Numbered from the stretch's first letter, positions 9,140 through 18,461 are shown. The stretch is 64,000 nucleotides of DNA from Betaproteobacteria bacterium SCN2 (GCA_008923285.1 WBSG01000027.1:246745-310744); one strand, 5' to 3'. Notes: generated by a model from the sequence alone, not told the origin. Numbers and translations: made by a program.

Positions 9140-9871
9140 ATGGTCGCCATGCTCGATGCCCTCTCCGGCGCCTTCCGCAGCCTGTTCTCGCTGCGCATGC
9201 TGTGGCTGATGATCTGGCCGGTGCTGGCCGCCATCGTGCTGTGGGCGGCGCTGGCCTTCGCGTTCTGGACGCCGCTGCAGAACGCCTGGCTGTGGCTGTA
9301 CGAATATTTCGGCGTCGCACAGTGGATGACCGGCATCGAACCGGCCTGGATCGGCGCCGGGCTGCAGGTACTGCTGCATCTGATGCTGTTCGTGCCGCTG
9401 GTCATGCTCACCGCGCTGCTGCTGACCGCGATCTTCGGCATGGACGCCATGGTCAGGACCGTGAGCGAAGGCTTCTTCCCGCAACTGGAAAAACGCCATG
9501 GCGGCGGCATCATCGGCAGCGCGGCCAATGCCTTCATCGCCGTGGTGGTGTTTGTCGGGCTGTGGATCGTGACCTTGCCGTTGTGGCTGCTGGGCCCGGT
9601 GGGCGCGGTGATCCCCTTCATCGCCGCCGGCTATCTGAACCAGCGCCTGTTCCGCTACGACGCGCTTGCCATCCACGCCGACGCCGGCGAACTGAAAGCC
9701 GTGGTCGAAGGCAGTCGCGGCCAGCTGTGGGCGCTCGGCATCCTGCTCGCGCTGGTGCAGTTCGTGCCGCTGTTGAATTTCTTCGCCCCGGTCTTCACCG
9801 GCCTCGCCTTCATCCACTACTGCCTGGCCAAGCTGCGCGAGCGCCGCAGCGAGCAAGCGCTCACGGCGTAG
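9140..9871 (+). CDS. EI24/CysZ-type integral membrane protein
   Basis: 243-aa protein with several long hydrophobic segments (about 19-45, 70-100, 130-165, 195-225), matching the EI24 family (pfam07264) that includes the sulfate permease CysZ. The typical LxxRLFRYDALA segment is present after the third helical region. Transport of sulfate is possible but not shown, and no cysteine-biosynthesis genes adjoin it. AAAGGAGA precedes the ATG. It may be co-transcribed with mog. Its end overlaps the convergent DUF748 gene by 11 bases. Confidence 0.75.
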   Translation: MVAMLDALSGAFRSLFSLRMLWLMIWPVLAAIVLWAALAFAFWTPLQNAWLWLYEYFGVAQWMTGIEPAWIGAGLQVLLHLMLFVPLVMLTALLLTAIFGMDAMVRTVSEGFFPQLEKRHGGGIIGSAANAFIAVVVFVGLWIVTLPLWLLGPVGAVIPFIAAGYLNQRLFRYDALAIHADAGELKAVVEGSRGQLWALGILLALVQFVPLLNFFAPVFTGLAFIHYCLAKLRERRSEQALTA

Positions 9872-12800
9872 CCGGCGCCGCGGGTGCCGCGGGTGCGGCT
9901 GCTCCCGCCTCCAGCGCATTGCGGCTCGCTCCCAGGCTCAGCTTGCTGGGCACGAACTTGTCCTTCGCCGTCTGCTCGCCGGGTACGGCGACGCTGAAGC
10001 GGTCAGGCTGCAGGCCAAATCCGGCAAGGGCATCGCGCATGACCTGCCCGCGCGCCTGCGCGAGCTTGACGAGTTCCGCGTCCTCGATCTTCGTGCGCTG
10101 GGTCAGGCGTTCCAGCAGTTCGGCATGGAAGGCGGAAGCCGGGCCCTCGTCGCGCGTCTTGAACTGGCGCCCAAGGCGCTCGACCAGCTGGCTTTCCAGC
10201 AACTGCGTGCCGACGCCGGCATCCTTGTCCCGGTAGCCCGCGCGCAGCTTCTGGTAGTCCTCCTTGCCGGCGGCTTTCGCGTAGCCGTCCTCCAGCCAGG
10301 TCTGTACCTTGTAGTTGTTGACGTCGACCGGTCCCGGCACCTCGCCGGCGCCAAGCCTGATGCCGGCGACGGCAGCGGCCTGGCGGCGCATGGATTGCTC
10401 CTGCAGGGCGCGGCGGTCGGCCACCGGGTCATAGCCCGGCTGCAGGGTCAGGGTCAGTGCGGGCCGCTTGGCCATGGCCTCGCTCACCGCCTTGAGCTTT
10501 TCCTGTTCCGGCGGCAGCAAGGCGCTGCTGCCGGGATCGAACTCGATGGCCTCGAGTTTTTCCGAACTGATGCCGAGCATGGAGCCGAGGGCGCGGAAGG
10601 GCGCGGTCACCAGCTTGGTCAGCACGTTGACGATGGCCTTCCACACGATCTTGCCGTAGCTGAACTCGGGGTCGTCGAGGCTGCCGGAAATCGGCAGGTC
10701 GATGTCGATGACGCCGTTGCTGTCCTGCAGGAGCGCGATGGCGAGGTCGAGCGGCAGCTTCATCGCGGTCGGGCTGTCCACGCGCTCGCCGAGTTTCAGC
10801 TTGTTGATGACGAACTTGTTCTCGCCCGCGAGCTGGCGATCCTTGATCTTGTATTGCAGATCGACCGACAGCCTGCCGGAATCGATCTTGCGCCCGGCGA
10901 ACTTGCCCGAATACGGCGTCAGGTGGTTCATTTCCAGGTTGTGGAATGAAAGCGTGAGATCGGTGAAATCGGTGGCGCGGAAGGGCTGGATGGAACCGCG
11001 CACGCGCGCCGAGCCGTAGTCGTCGACGCTGCCGTCGAGTTCAACCTGCGCCGTGGTCGCCGGATCGGTCGACAGTCCGGTGATGACGCCGGACAGCGAA
11101 TGCATGCGCGTGCCGAACTGCGGCGTGAGCGACAGGTCGGCGAACTCGGCATTGGCGTTGTCGATCTTCAGGCGTTCGATGGCGATGGGGAAGCCTTCGC
11201 CGCTTTCCTGGGCGGCGGGTTTGTCAGCCGCGGGTTTGGGCACTTCGGCCTTGGCAGCCGGGGATTTGGCTGCTTCTGCCGGTGCAGGCTGGCTGCGCAG
11301 GATGCGCTTCAGGTTGATGGTCTGGTCCTCGAAAATGATGACCTTGCCGAAAGGCTTGCTCGCCACCAGTTCGTTCATGTGCAGGCGGTCGGGGCCCAGG
11401 CTCAGCTTCAGATTGCCGGAGGCCAGTTTTTCCCAGCCGAGGAAGGCTTCGGCCGTGTCCTCTTCGATGATGGCGAGATCGTTGACGACGAAGCCGCCGC
11501 CGTAATTGAGCTTCATGCCCTTGCCGCCGCTGGCGAAACCGAGCTTCCCGCTGGTGGAGGCCGCACCCGACTTGAGCTCGAGGCGGGCGAACTGGTTGAC
11601 GTAGGGTGCGAAGGGCTTGAGCGACAGTCCGGTCAGTTTCAGGTCGAGTTTGCCGCTCGCCTTGCCCGGCACGATGCTGCCGCTGGCGCTGAGCTTGCCG
11701 CCCTGGCGGACGTCGAGCGCCGCTTCCACGGGGATGGCCTGGTCGAGGTCGAGGCTGAGATCGTTCGCACTGGCGCGGCCATTGACGATGTCCAGCCGCA
11801 TCGGTGACGGCGTGGACAGGTCGCTCACCGCGACCTGCACGCCCTCGACGCCGAGGCGCCCCAGCTTCAGTTTCATGGCGGACCCGGCTGCGCCCTGTTC
11901 GGCTGCCGCGGACGGCCGGGCGGGGCTGGCGCGCGTGGCCAGGATTTCGTTCCAGTTGAGGGTCTTGTCCTTGGCGATGGCCACTGCGGTTTTCACGCCG
12001 GCGACATCCAGCGCCTCGATGTCGAGCTGATTGGCGGCAAGGTCGAAGCTGGCATTGGACAAGCTGGTGCTGGCCAGCTCCGCAGCCGTCACGGTTCCTG
12101 AAGACAGCTTGACCGGGCCCAGCTTCGCATTCAGCGGCCCCAGCCTGATCGCCGGCGTGTCGGCGATCTCGCCTGACAGGGCGGCATCCAGCCCGAAGCC
12201 GGCGGCCTCGACACGCAGCGGGCGCACGTAGCCGTTGTCGGTGAAATTCGCCGACCAGTCCTCGACGCGGATGGACCGCACCGCCAGTTGCCACGGCGCA
12301 GCACGGGACGGGGCCGCGGCTTCGTCCTGCGGTTTGGATGCGGCCGGCAGGCCGTTGGCCACGGTAAAGAGCTTCTGCCAGTCCAGCGTGCCATCCGCCT
12401 CGCGCGTGGCCGAGAGCTTGCCGCTTTTCAGACTGACTTCGGCAACGTCGAGCTTTTGCGCATAGAGGTCGAGGTTGGCGTTGCCGACTTTCGCCTCGGC
12501 CAGTTCAAACACCGGGGCGCCGCCGCCCCTGGGCGCCAGCGCCAGGTTCTGCAGCACGACATTGGCGCCGTTGACCTGCACCCACGGCTTGTCCTGTCCG
12601 GACTTGTCCCTGACCAGCGCGAAACGGTAGCGCGTGCCCGCCGCCAGCACGCCGGAAGGCAGTTCGAAATTGCGCGGCGTCTTGATGACGTTGAGGAGGT
12701 TGGTGAGGCTCACGCCTTCCAGCCCGATCTCGCCATCCGATTTCACCGGGTTGAGCGACACGTCGCCCTTCCACTTGAGCGTGCCGCCCTGCTCGGGCAG

Positions 12801-13397
12801 CTTGGCCGCGATCAGGTAGCTGCCGCGGTCCTCGGGCAGCGTGGACAGGCCTTCCAGCTGCACGCCGAGCGGCTTCAGCTGAAGCTGGAAAGCCTCGCCG
12901 GCGCGATTGGCATCGACGTACTCGATGTCGCCCTTCTCGATCTTGATGCGGTCGATGAGCACGCGCGGCAGGGTGTCGCTGGGCGGCTCCTTGTCCTCGT
13001 TGAGCCTGGCGATGAGTTCCGCCCAGTTGAGCTGGCCGCCCTGCCTGACCACGAAATCGGCATACGGGCCGGACAGCTCCACGTCCTTCATGCGCCAGGC
13101 AAAGCGGAACAGGCCCAAGGTTTCCAGGTTGACGTAGAGGCGCTCGAAACCGGCCAGCGGCTGGCCGCTCTTTTCCGCAAGCTTCAACCCCTGCACGGTA
13201 GCTTCCAGCGTCAGGGGATTGAACTTGACCTCCTGTACCGTGAGCTGGCTGGCGAGCTTGTTCTCGCCCACCCAGGGCAGGATTTTCTTGGCCAGTGGAT
13301 TGACCAGGAAAAAGCCGAACAGCACATAGCAACCGAACAGGCCGGCGAAGATCAGGAAAGGCAGGCTGAGCAGGATTTTCAGCAGGCGGGCAGGCAT
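9861..13397 (-). CDS. DUF748 / AsmA-like large envelope protein
   Basis: 1178-aa protein with one N-terminal membrane helix (about 7-30, with KILLSLPFLIFAGLFGCYVLFG) and a very long periplasmic part. It resembles the DUF748 family of AsmA-like proteins, thought to act in lipid transport or outer-membrane assembly. Repeats such as 'GELGLxGVSLTN', 'LARLELKSG' and 'SGRLSVDLQYKI' alternate in the beta-rich repeat style of AsmA/TamB proteins. The middle is Ala/Pro-rich (APAEAAKSPAAKAEVPKP), a likely linker. The C-terminal 250 residues, with a helical LxxVSEAMAKRP segment, resemble an OmpA-like or DUF748 end domain. It is monocistronic and convergent with the EI24 gene. Confidence 0.75.
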   Translation of the reverse strand: MPARLLKILLSLPFLIFAGLFGCYVLFGFFLVNPLAKKILPWVGENKLASQLTVQEVKFNPLTLEATVQGLKLAEKSGQPLAGFERLYVNLETLGLFRFAWRMKDVELSGPYADFVVRQGGQLNWAELIARLNEDKEPPSDTLPRVLIDRIKIEKGDIEYVDANRAGEAFQLQLKPLGVQLEGLSTLPEDRGSYLIAAKLPEQGGTLKWKGDVSLNPVKSDGEIGLEGVSLTNLLNVIKTPRNFELPSGVLAAGTRYRFALVRDKSGQDKPWVQVNGANVVLQNLALAPRGGGAPVFELAEAKVGNANLDLYAQKLDVAEVSLKSGKLSATREADGTLDWQKLFTVANGLPAASKPQDEAAAPSRAAPWQLAVRSIRVEDWSANFTDNGYVRPLRVEAAGFGLDAALSGEIADTPAIRLGPLNAKLGPVKLSSGTVTAAELASTSLSNASFDLAANQLDIEALDVAGVKTAVAIAKDKTLNWNEILATRASPARPSAAAEQGAAGSAMKLKLGRLGVEGVQVAVSDLSTPSPMRLDIVNGRASANDLSLDLDQAIPVEAALDVRQGGKLSASGSIVPGKASGKLDLKLTGLSLKPFAPYVNQFARLELKSGAASTSGKLGFASGGKGMKLNYGGGFVVNDLAIIEEDTAEAFLGWEKLASGNLKLSLGPDRLHMNELVASKPFGKVIIFEDQTINLKRILRSQPAPAEAAKSPAAKAEVPKPAADKPAAQESGEGFPIAIERLKIDNANAEFADLSLTPQFGTRMHSLSGVITGLSTDPATTAQVELDGSVDDYGSARVRGSIQPFRATDFTDLTLSFHNLEMNHLTPYSGKFAGRKIDSGRLSVDLQYKIKDRQLAGENKFVINKLKLGERVDSPTAMKLPLDLAIALLQDSNGVIDIDLPISGSLDDPEFSYGKIVWKAIVNVLTKLVTAPFRALGSMLGISSEKLEAIEFDPGSSALLPPEQEKLKAVSEAMAKRPALTLTLQPGYDPVADRRALQEQSMRRQAAAVAGIRLGAGEVPGPVDVNNYKVQTWLEDGYAKAAGKEDYQKLRAGYRDKDAGVGTQLLESQLVERLGRQFKTRDEGPASAFHAELLERLTQRTKIEDAELVKLAQARGQVMRDALAGFGLQPDRFSVAVPGEQTAKDKFVPSKLSLGASRNALEAGAAAPAAPAAPATP

Positions 13398-13571
13398 GGG
13401 ATCCCCCGTTTTTGTTGTCCTTCCAGCTTAGTCGGCAAACGGTTCCTCATGCAAGCAAGGCAGCGCGCAGGCCGTTAATAAAAAATTAGGATTCTGTTAA
13501 GCATCATTTAGCAAACGGTTTTTTCCGCCCGGACTAGCATTTCGCATCGCTTGTCCAAGGAGGAGAAAACC

Positions 13572-14072
13572 ATGCGTACCGCCCGTATCCTGGCCGGCTT
13601 CGGCCTGGCCGCCCTGCTCTCCGTCCCCGCCTCGGCTGCCGATAGCCAGAGCAGGGAGATGGTCGAACGCGGCCGCTACCTCATCGCCACCAGCGGCTGC
13701 AACGACTGCCACACGCCCGGCTACATGCAGAAGGACGGCCATGTGCCCGAATCCGAATGGCTGACCGGCGACAGCATGGGCTGGCAGGGGCCGTGGGGCA
13801 CGACCTATGCCGCCAATCTGCGCCTTTCCATCGGCCAACTGACCGAGCGGCAATGGCTGGCGCGCGCGCGCGGCAGCTTTCGCCCGCCCATGCCCGGCCC
13901 CAGCCTGCACGCCATGACCGACGCCGACCTGAGGGCGATCTACCGCTATGTAAAGAGCCTGCCGATGAAAGGCGGCCCGGCGCCGACCTATGTGCCGCCG
14001 GGCGGCCCGGTCGCCACCCCTTATTTCGATTTCACGCCCAAGAACCTGCCCAGGCAGGCGGCGGCACAATGA
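13572..14072 (+). CDS. Periplasmic monoheme c-type cytochrome
   Basis: 166-aa exported cytochrome c. The signal peptide (1-24) ends in VPASA-AD. The heme site is CNDCH, followed by a plausible axial Met in RPPMPGPS and a class I C-terminal helix, DLRAIYRYVKSL. Strong AAGGAGGAG precedes the ATG. The stop overlaps an in-frame ATG of the E1 alpha gene (ATGA at 14069-14072), so an electron-transfer protein is co-transcribed with a 2-oxoacid dehydrogenase component. The electron partner cannot be deduced. Confidence 0.85.
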   Translation: MRTARILAGFGLAALLSVPASAADSQSREMVERGRYLIATSGCNDCHTPGYMQKDGHVPESEWLTGDSMGWQGPWGTTYAANLRLSIGQLTERQWLARARGSFRPPMPGPSLHAMTDADLRAIYRYVKSLPMKGGPAPTYVPPGGPVATPYFDFTPKNLPRQAAAQ

Positions 14073-14086
14073 ACGGAGCGCATGCC

Positions 14087-15037
14087 ATGAACGAAGCCCT
14101 CGAACCAGTCGCCCTGCGCGCCATGCTGGAATCCATGCTGCTGATCCGCGCTTACGAGGAAAAGGCCGCTGCCATGCAGGCCAGCGGCCAGGCGGCGGGC
14201 ACCTGCACCTCGGTCGGCCAGGAGGCGGCGGCCGTCGGCGTGGTCGCCGCCCTCGGTGCGGACGATCTCATCCTCACCAACCATCGCAGCGCCGGCCACC
14301 TGCTCGCGCGCGGCGCCGATCCCGCGCGCCTCTACGCCGAGGTGCTGGGCAAATCCACGGGCTACTGCAAGGGCAAGAGCGGCTCGCTGCACATCTCGGC
14401 AAAGGAGCTCGGCGTGGTGCTCACCTCCACCATCGTCGGCGCCGAGCTGTCGCTCGCCGCCGGCGTGGGCCTCGCCGCGTCGATGCAGGAACGCGACAGC
14501 GTGGTGGCCTGTTTCTTCGGCGACGGCGCAGCCTGCGAGGGCTCCTTCCACGAATCGCTCAATCTCGCCGCGGTGTGGAAGCTGCCCATCCTCTACGTGT
14601 GCGAGAACAACCAGTGGCAGGCCTTCGTGCACCGCCGCGAGACCATGCCCATGGACCAGGTCAGCACCTGGGCCGCCGCGCACGGCATGCCGGTCGCCAC
14701 GGTGGACGGCAACGACGTCGAGGCGGTGTATCGCGCGGCCCGAGAAGGCATCGCGCACATCAGGGCCACGGGCGAGCCGTATTTCCTCGAGACCTACACC
14801 TATCGCCAGCGCGGCCACTACGAGCCGGACGACCAGGGCTACGTCGACAAGGCCGAGCTCGCGGCATGGCTCGCCAGGGATCCGATCGATCGACTGCAGC
14901 AGAACAAGCAATTCAGCGTGGTGGAAATCCAGACCATCCAGAAGCGTGTGGCGGAGCGTATCGAGGCCGCCTGGGCCACCGCGGTCGCTGCGCCCTACCC
15001 GACGCACGCCGATCTCACCGCCGACGTCTATGCATAA
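14087..15037 (+). CDS. 2-oxoacid / acetoin dehydrogenase E1 component, alpha subunit
   Basis: 316-aa TPP-dependent dehydrogenase alpha subunit (pyruvate/acetoin dehydrogenase E1 alpha, AcoA/PdhA type). Evidence: TSVGQEAAAVG, NHRSAGHLLARG, SLHIS and the TPP-binding motif starting GDGAACEG and ending ENN about 30 residues later. The C-terminal YTYRQRGHYEPDD is typical of E1 alpha phosphorylation-loop regions. The ATG at 14087 is chosen because GGAG lies eight bases upstream; an ATG at 14069 overlaps the cytochrome stop and is also possible. Thirteen bases separate it from E1 beta. No E2 or E3 gene is nearby. Confidence 0.88.
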   Translation: MNEALEPVALRAMLESMLLIRAYEEKAAAMQASGQAAGTCTSVGQEAAAVGVVAALGADDLILTNHRSAGHLLARGADPARLYAEVLGKSTGYCKGKSGSLHISAKELGVVLTSTIVGAELSLAAGVGLAASMQERDSVVACFFGDGAACEGSFHESLNLAAVWKLPILYVCENNQWQAFVHRRETMPMDQVSTWAAAHGMPVATVDGNDVEAVYRAAREGIAHIRATGEPYFLETYTYRQRGHYEPDDQGYVDKAELAAWLARDPIDRLQQNKQFSVVEIQTIQKRVAERIEAAWATAVAAPYPTHADLTADVYA

Positions 15038-15050
15038 GGAGCACGCAAGC

Positions 15051-16052
15051 ATGCAAAACCTCACCATCAACGACGCCATCGGCCAGGCCATCGCCGAGGA
15101 AATGCGCCGCGACCCCAGCGTGATGATGTTCGGCGAAGGCGTCGCCACCAAGCGCCATGAGCTGCTGAATGAATTCGGCGCCAGGCGCATCCGCAACACG
15201 CCGCTCGCCGAAGGCATCATCGCCGGCGCCGCCGTGGGCGCTTCCACCATGGGCATGCGCCCGGTGATCGATCTGCTGTTCGCGCCCTTCATGACGCTGG
15301 CCATGGACGAGCTGGTCAACAGCGCCGGCAAGCTGCGCTACATGTCGGGTGGACAGTTCAGGTTCCCGCTGGTGGCGATGGCCATGACCGGCACCGGCTG
15401 GACCGTCGGCGCGCAGCACAACCACAACCTGGAGGCCTGGTTCGTGCACAGCCCCGGCCTCAAGGTGGTGATGCCCTCGACCGCCGCCGACTTCAAGGGC
15501 CTGATGAAATCCGCCATCCGCGACGACAACCCGGTGCTGTTCTTCATCGAAATGGCGATGGCTTACGAGACCGGCGAAGTGCCCGAAGGCGAGCATCTTG
15601 TGCCGCTGGGGAAAGCCGCCGTGCGCCGAGCCGGCAATGACTTAACGCTGATCTCCTACGGCAAATCCATGCGCGCCTGCGAAACTGCCGCCTCGCAGCT
15701 CGCCGAGAAAGGCGTGTTCGCCGAGGTCATCGACCTGCGTTCGCTGAAACCCCTGGACGAAGACGCCATCCTCGCTTCGGCGAGAAAGACCGGGCGCGTG
15801 GTCGTGGTGCACGAGGCCAACCGCATGTGCGGCGTCGGCGCCGAAATCGCCGCGATCCTCGCCGAGAAGGCGTTCGACTCGCTGAAGGCGCCGGTGCTGC
15901 GCATCACCAGCCCGGACGTGCCGGCGCCGTCGAGCTATCCGCTGGAGCTGGCGTTTGCGCCGCAGGCCGATGCCATCGTTGCGGCGGCCGAAAGCCTGCT
16001 GGCGCCCACCGCGATGACATCCAGACCTGTGCTGACCGCGAATGCCGGCTAG
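15051..16052 (+). CDS. 2-oxoacid / acetoin dehydrogenase E1 component, beta subunit
   Basis: 333-aa partner of the E1 alpha subunit; together they form the TPP-dependent heterotetramer that decarboxylates a 2-oxoacid or cleaves acetoin. Evidence: N-terminal NDAIGQAIAEEMRRDP, MMFGEGV, TPLAEGIIAGAAVGAS, and the C-terminal transketolase-like SYGKSM, EVIDLRSLKPLD and VVHEAN segments. AAGGAG precedes the ATG at 15051. The stop overlaps the convergent PNPOx-GAF gene by four bases. The substrate cannot be settled between pyruvate, acetoin and branched-chain oxoacids; a TakP-like oxoacid-binding protein is encoded 13 kb away. Confidence 0.88.
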   Translation: MQNLTINDAIGQAIAEEMRRDPSVMMFGEGVATKRHELLNEFGARRIRNTPLAEGIIAGAAVGASTMGMRPVIDLLFAPFMTLAMDELVNSAGKLRYMSGGQFRFPLVAMAMTGTGWTVGAQHNHNLEAWFVHSPGLKVVMPSTAADFKGLMKSAIRDDNPVLFFIEMAMAYETGEVPEGEHLVPLGKAAVRRAGNDLTLISYGKSMRACETAASQLAEKGVFAEVIDLRSLKPLDEDAILASARKTGRVVVVHEANRMCGVGAEIAAILAEKAFDSLKAPVLRITSPDVPAPSSYPLELAFAPQADAIVAAAESLLAPTAMTSRPVLTANAG

Positions 16053-17365
16053 GCGTTGCCTTCGAGCCTGACCGGCCGTTCCACTGCCAACCTGAAGCGG
16101 CCGCGCCCGGTCTTCTCGATGCGCAGGAAAGGACAGCGCTCGGCCAGGCGCTTTTGCAGGAGAATCAGCCGCGCCTCCAGGTTGTCGCTGATGTCGGGCA
16201 GGCGCAGAGAAGCATCGAGCCGCAGTTCGCGGTTGGAGAACTCGCTGCGTCCCTGCGCATGGTCGCGCAGGAGTTTCCACAGAATGGCGCCGGCCACGCC
16301 CTTGATCAGGTACTCGCCGTCGACGAACACGCTGTTGTCGGCCGGATAGAGCTTCACCGCGACTTCCGTACCATCCGAAGCCGATGGCGCAGGCGCGCCG
16401 GGCTGTTCGTCCACGCTTTCGCCGTTGTGCTCGAAGGCCTGCATGGCGAAGCCGATCTGTCCCGCCAGCGCCATCAGCGCATCCTCGTCCTCGTAGGTGA
16501 AGCGCAGCTTCTGTTCGCTTTCCGCGTACAGCACGCCGAGCAGGCGGCCGCCGGCGACGATGGGCATCGCCAGCTGGCTGTGCGGTTCGGCCAGGCCCGG
16601 GAAGGGAATTTCCTTCTCGCAGTCCCCCAGTCTGTCGCGCAAGGCGCGGCTGTAGGCGTAGTCGCCGGTGAGATAGGCGATGCGGATGGGCGTCTGCTGC
16701 CCGGCGGCGACGCCGATCACGCCTTCACCGAGCATCACTTCCGAACCCACGCCGGATTCGGCATAGCCCAGGCTCGCCACAGTGTAGAGGCGTCCAGCCG
16801 CCGCATCGAACATCAGCACCATGGCATGCTCGATGCCGAAATGCCGGGCGAGCCCGGCCAGGAGTTCATCCAGCAGCGAGGAGAGGTCGGCGCATTTCGC
16901 CAGGCGCTGCACGCAGGCGCGCAGGGCGGGCATGCGATTCTCCGGCATCGGCTTGTCCTGCTGCGCATGGGGCTCGGTGCAATGGATGTCGAGCACGCGG
17001 TAGACGTCGGAACCGCGCAGCCTGAACACCTTGCTCATGCCGGTCTGCGAGGCCACGCCGGCCAGCCGCGCCTTCATGTATTCGAACAGCGGGCCCTCGG
17101 TCTCGGTGCGCAGGTATTGCAACGCCAACTGGTACTGCAGGCCGGTGACCGGCTCCATCACCTGGACCTGGGCGTAGGGGTTGGCCAGCACGTTCTCGCG
17201 CGTCTTGCTGAAGAACTGGAAGGACAGCGCCACGTGTTCGCTGTCCACGTAATGCACCTGGGAAAGGTAGGCCACGTTGGGCGTGCCATCCAGTGCACAG
17301 GTGGCGATCTGCGCCGGCAATGCACCCTCGAAACAGCGGCGGATGGATTCGAGCGTGATGCTCAC
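16049..17365 (-). CDS. PNPOx-like / GAF / winged-helix multidomain protein
   Basis: 438-aa cytoplasmic protein of three parts. Residues 1-120 look like a pyridoxamine-phosphate-oxidase split barrel (IATCALDGTPNVAYLSQVHYVD, FFSKTRENVLANPYA). The middle (about 170-320) resembles a GAF domain (VASLGYAESGVG, GEGVIGVAA, LAMPIVAGGRLLGVLYAES). The last 100 residues (ILWKLLRDHAQGRSEFSNREL, then RLILLQKRLAER) resemble an OmpR-type winged helix. The GTG at 17365 overlaps the stop of the upstream PNPOx gene (GTGA), so the two are translationally coupled. It may be a ligand-sensing regulator, but this is inference. Confidence 0.72.
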   Translation of the reverse strand: MSITLESIRRCFEGALPAQIATCALDGTPNVAYLSQVHYVDSEHVALSFQFFSKTRENVLANPYAQVQVMEPVTGLQYQLALQYLRTETEGPLFEYMKARLAGVASQTGMSKVFRLRGSDVYRVLDIHCTEPHAQQDKPMPENRMPALRACVQRLAKCADLSSLLDELLAGLARHFGIEHAMVLMFDAAAGRLYTVASLGYAESGVGSEVMLGEGVIGVAAGQQTPIRIAYLTGDYAYSRALRDRLGDCEKEIPFPGLAEPHSQLAMPIVAGGRLLGVLYAESEQKLRFTYEDEDALMALAGQIGFAMQAFEHNGESVDEQPGAPAPSASDGTEVAVKLYPADNSVFVDGEYLIKGVAGAILWKLLRDHAQGRSEFSNRELRLDASLRLPDISDNLEARLILLQKRLAERCPFLRIEKTGRGRFRLAVERPVRLEGNA

Positions 17366-17859
17366 GGTTTTTCGCCCAGCTTCTCGCCCGCCTTCGGCCC
17401 CGGCGTCTGGTCGAACATGGCCGTCGGCTCGAACACCACGGCCACTCCATGCTCGGACCCGGCGAGCAGCTGGCGCACGAAATCGCGCCGATAGCCGAGG
17501 GGCTCCAGCTCTGCGGCGAAGGAGTCCTGGTAGGCCGCCATCTCCGCCCTGTCTTCGTCCGACAGCGGCAGGATCTCGCGCACCCGGCCCTTGAACTGCA
17601 GGGTCTCGTGCGTCGTCGGCCGCGTTACCGCCACGGCGATGGCGCCGCAGTCGCGCAGGCATTGCAATAGCCGCGCCGAATGCGTGGTGCTGAGATATAC
17701 GGTGAGCGTGAGGCGATCGGGCGCCACGCGGATGCCGAGCCCGCGCGCCAGGGCCGGCCGGTTGTGCGCGTCGCGCCCGGCGACGTTCATGGAGGTGTGA
17801 CGCTGGACGAAGGCGGCATGGGCCTCGCTCAGCAGGGGAAGGTCAGCGGTCTGCGCCAT
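17362..17859 (-). CDS. Pyridoxamine 5'-phosphate oxidase-family protein
   Basis: 165-aa single-domain PNPOx-like split-barrel protein. Features are an N-terminal helix FVQRHTSMNVAGRDAHNRPALARGLGI, then alternating strands (LTLTVYLS, AIAVAVTRPTTHETLQFKGRV). Such proteins bind FMN, F420 or heme; the cofactor cannot be told here. It overlaps the following PNPOx-GAF gene by four bases and lies 17 bases downstream of darP, so darP and both PNPOx genes may form one transcript. Confidence 0.7.
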   Translation of the reverse strand: MAQTADLPLLSEAHAAFVQRHTSMNVAGRDAHNRPALARGLGIRVAPDRLTLTVYLSTTHSARLLQCLRDCGAIAVAVTRPTTHETLQFKGRVREILPLSDEDRAEMAAYQDSFAAELEPLGYRRDFVRQLLAGSEHGVAVVFEPTAMFDQTPGPKAGEKLGEKP

Positions 17860-17876
17860 CCTGTCTCCCTGCTGGT

Positions 17877-18395
17877 TCAGGCGCTCTCGGCCACTTCACG
17901 CACCAGCTTGAAAATCGCGCGGCTGGATTTGGGCGGTTTGTTGTTCGCCGCCTCATGCCGGGCATTGCGAATCAGCTGGCGGAACTGGGTCGCATCCGCC
18001 TGCGGGTATTCGTTGAGGAACAGGGTCAGCGCCTCGTCGTTCTCGATCAGGCGGTCGCGCCAGCGTTCGATGCGATGCAGCAGCGCCTTCTCCTCGTCCG
18101 ACTCGCCGCGCCACGCAGCGAGCTGGCGCGCGATGGGCGCCTCGTCCACGCCGCGCATGAGGCGGCCGATGTACTGCAGTTGGCGGCGGATGGCGCCATG
18201 CTTGGTAAAGCGGCGGCACTCATCGACCGCGCGGCGCAGCTCGTCCGGCAGATCGAGCTTGTCCAGCTTGCTGGCCGGCAGTTTGACCAGTTCCTCGCCG
18301 AGGTCCTGCAGCGCAAGCATGGCCTCCTTGCGCTTGGTCTTGGAAACCGGCTGGATTTCCTCGTCCTCTTCGGGGGCTTGCTCTAAATCACGCAT
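17877..18395 (-). CDS. darP: Ribosome-associated protein DarP (YjgA)
   Basis: 172-aa DUF615/YjgA protein that promotes late assembly of the 50S subunit. Family segments: KTKRKEAMLALQDLGEELVKLP, AIRRQLQYIGRLMR and the C-terminal FRQLIRNARHEAANNKPPKSSRAIFK. Length matches (about 170-185). The divergent arrangement with pmbA is the classical one in beta- and gammaproteobacteria, which supports both calls. Confidence 0.95.
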   Translation of the reverse strand: MRDLEQAPEEDEEIQPVSKTKRKEAMLALQDLGEELVKLPASKLDKLDLPDELRRAVDECRRFTKHGAIRRQLQYIGRLMRGVDEAPIARQLAAWRGESDEEKALLHRIERWRDRLIENDEALTLFLNEYPQADATQFRQLIRNARHEAANNKPPKSSRAIFKLVREVAESA

Positions 18396-18461
18396 AGGTG
18401 GTTGGGGACAGTAGAATAGGCACTTATTTTATGCTTTCAGCGGCTGCAAGAGCCTAAAACA

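Noticed and set aside
8489..9919. 476-codon open frame on the minus strand across mog and the EI24 gene
   Set aside because: Spans two well supported genes in antisense; translation is rich in His, Gln, Arg and Asp with no motif.
12288..13478. 396-codon open frame opposite the DUF748 gene
   Set aside because: Antisense shadow; composition typical of a reverse-frame translation.
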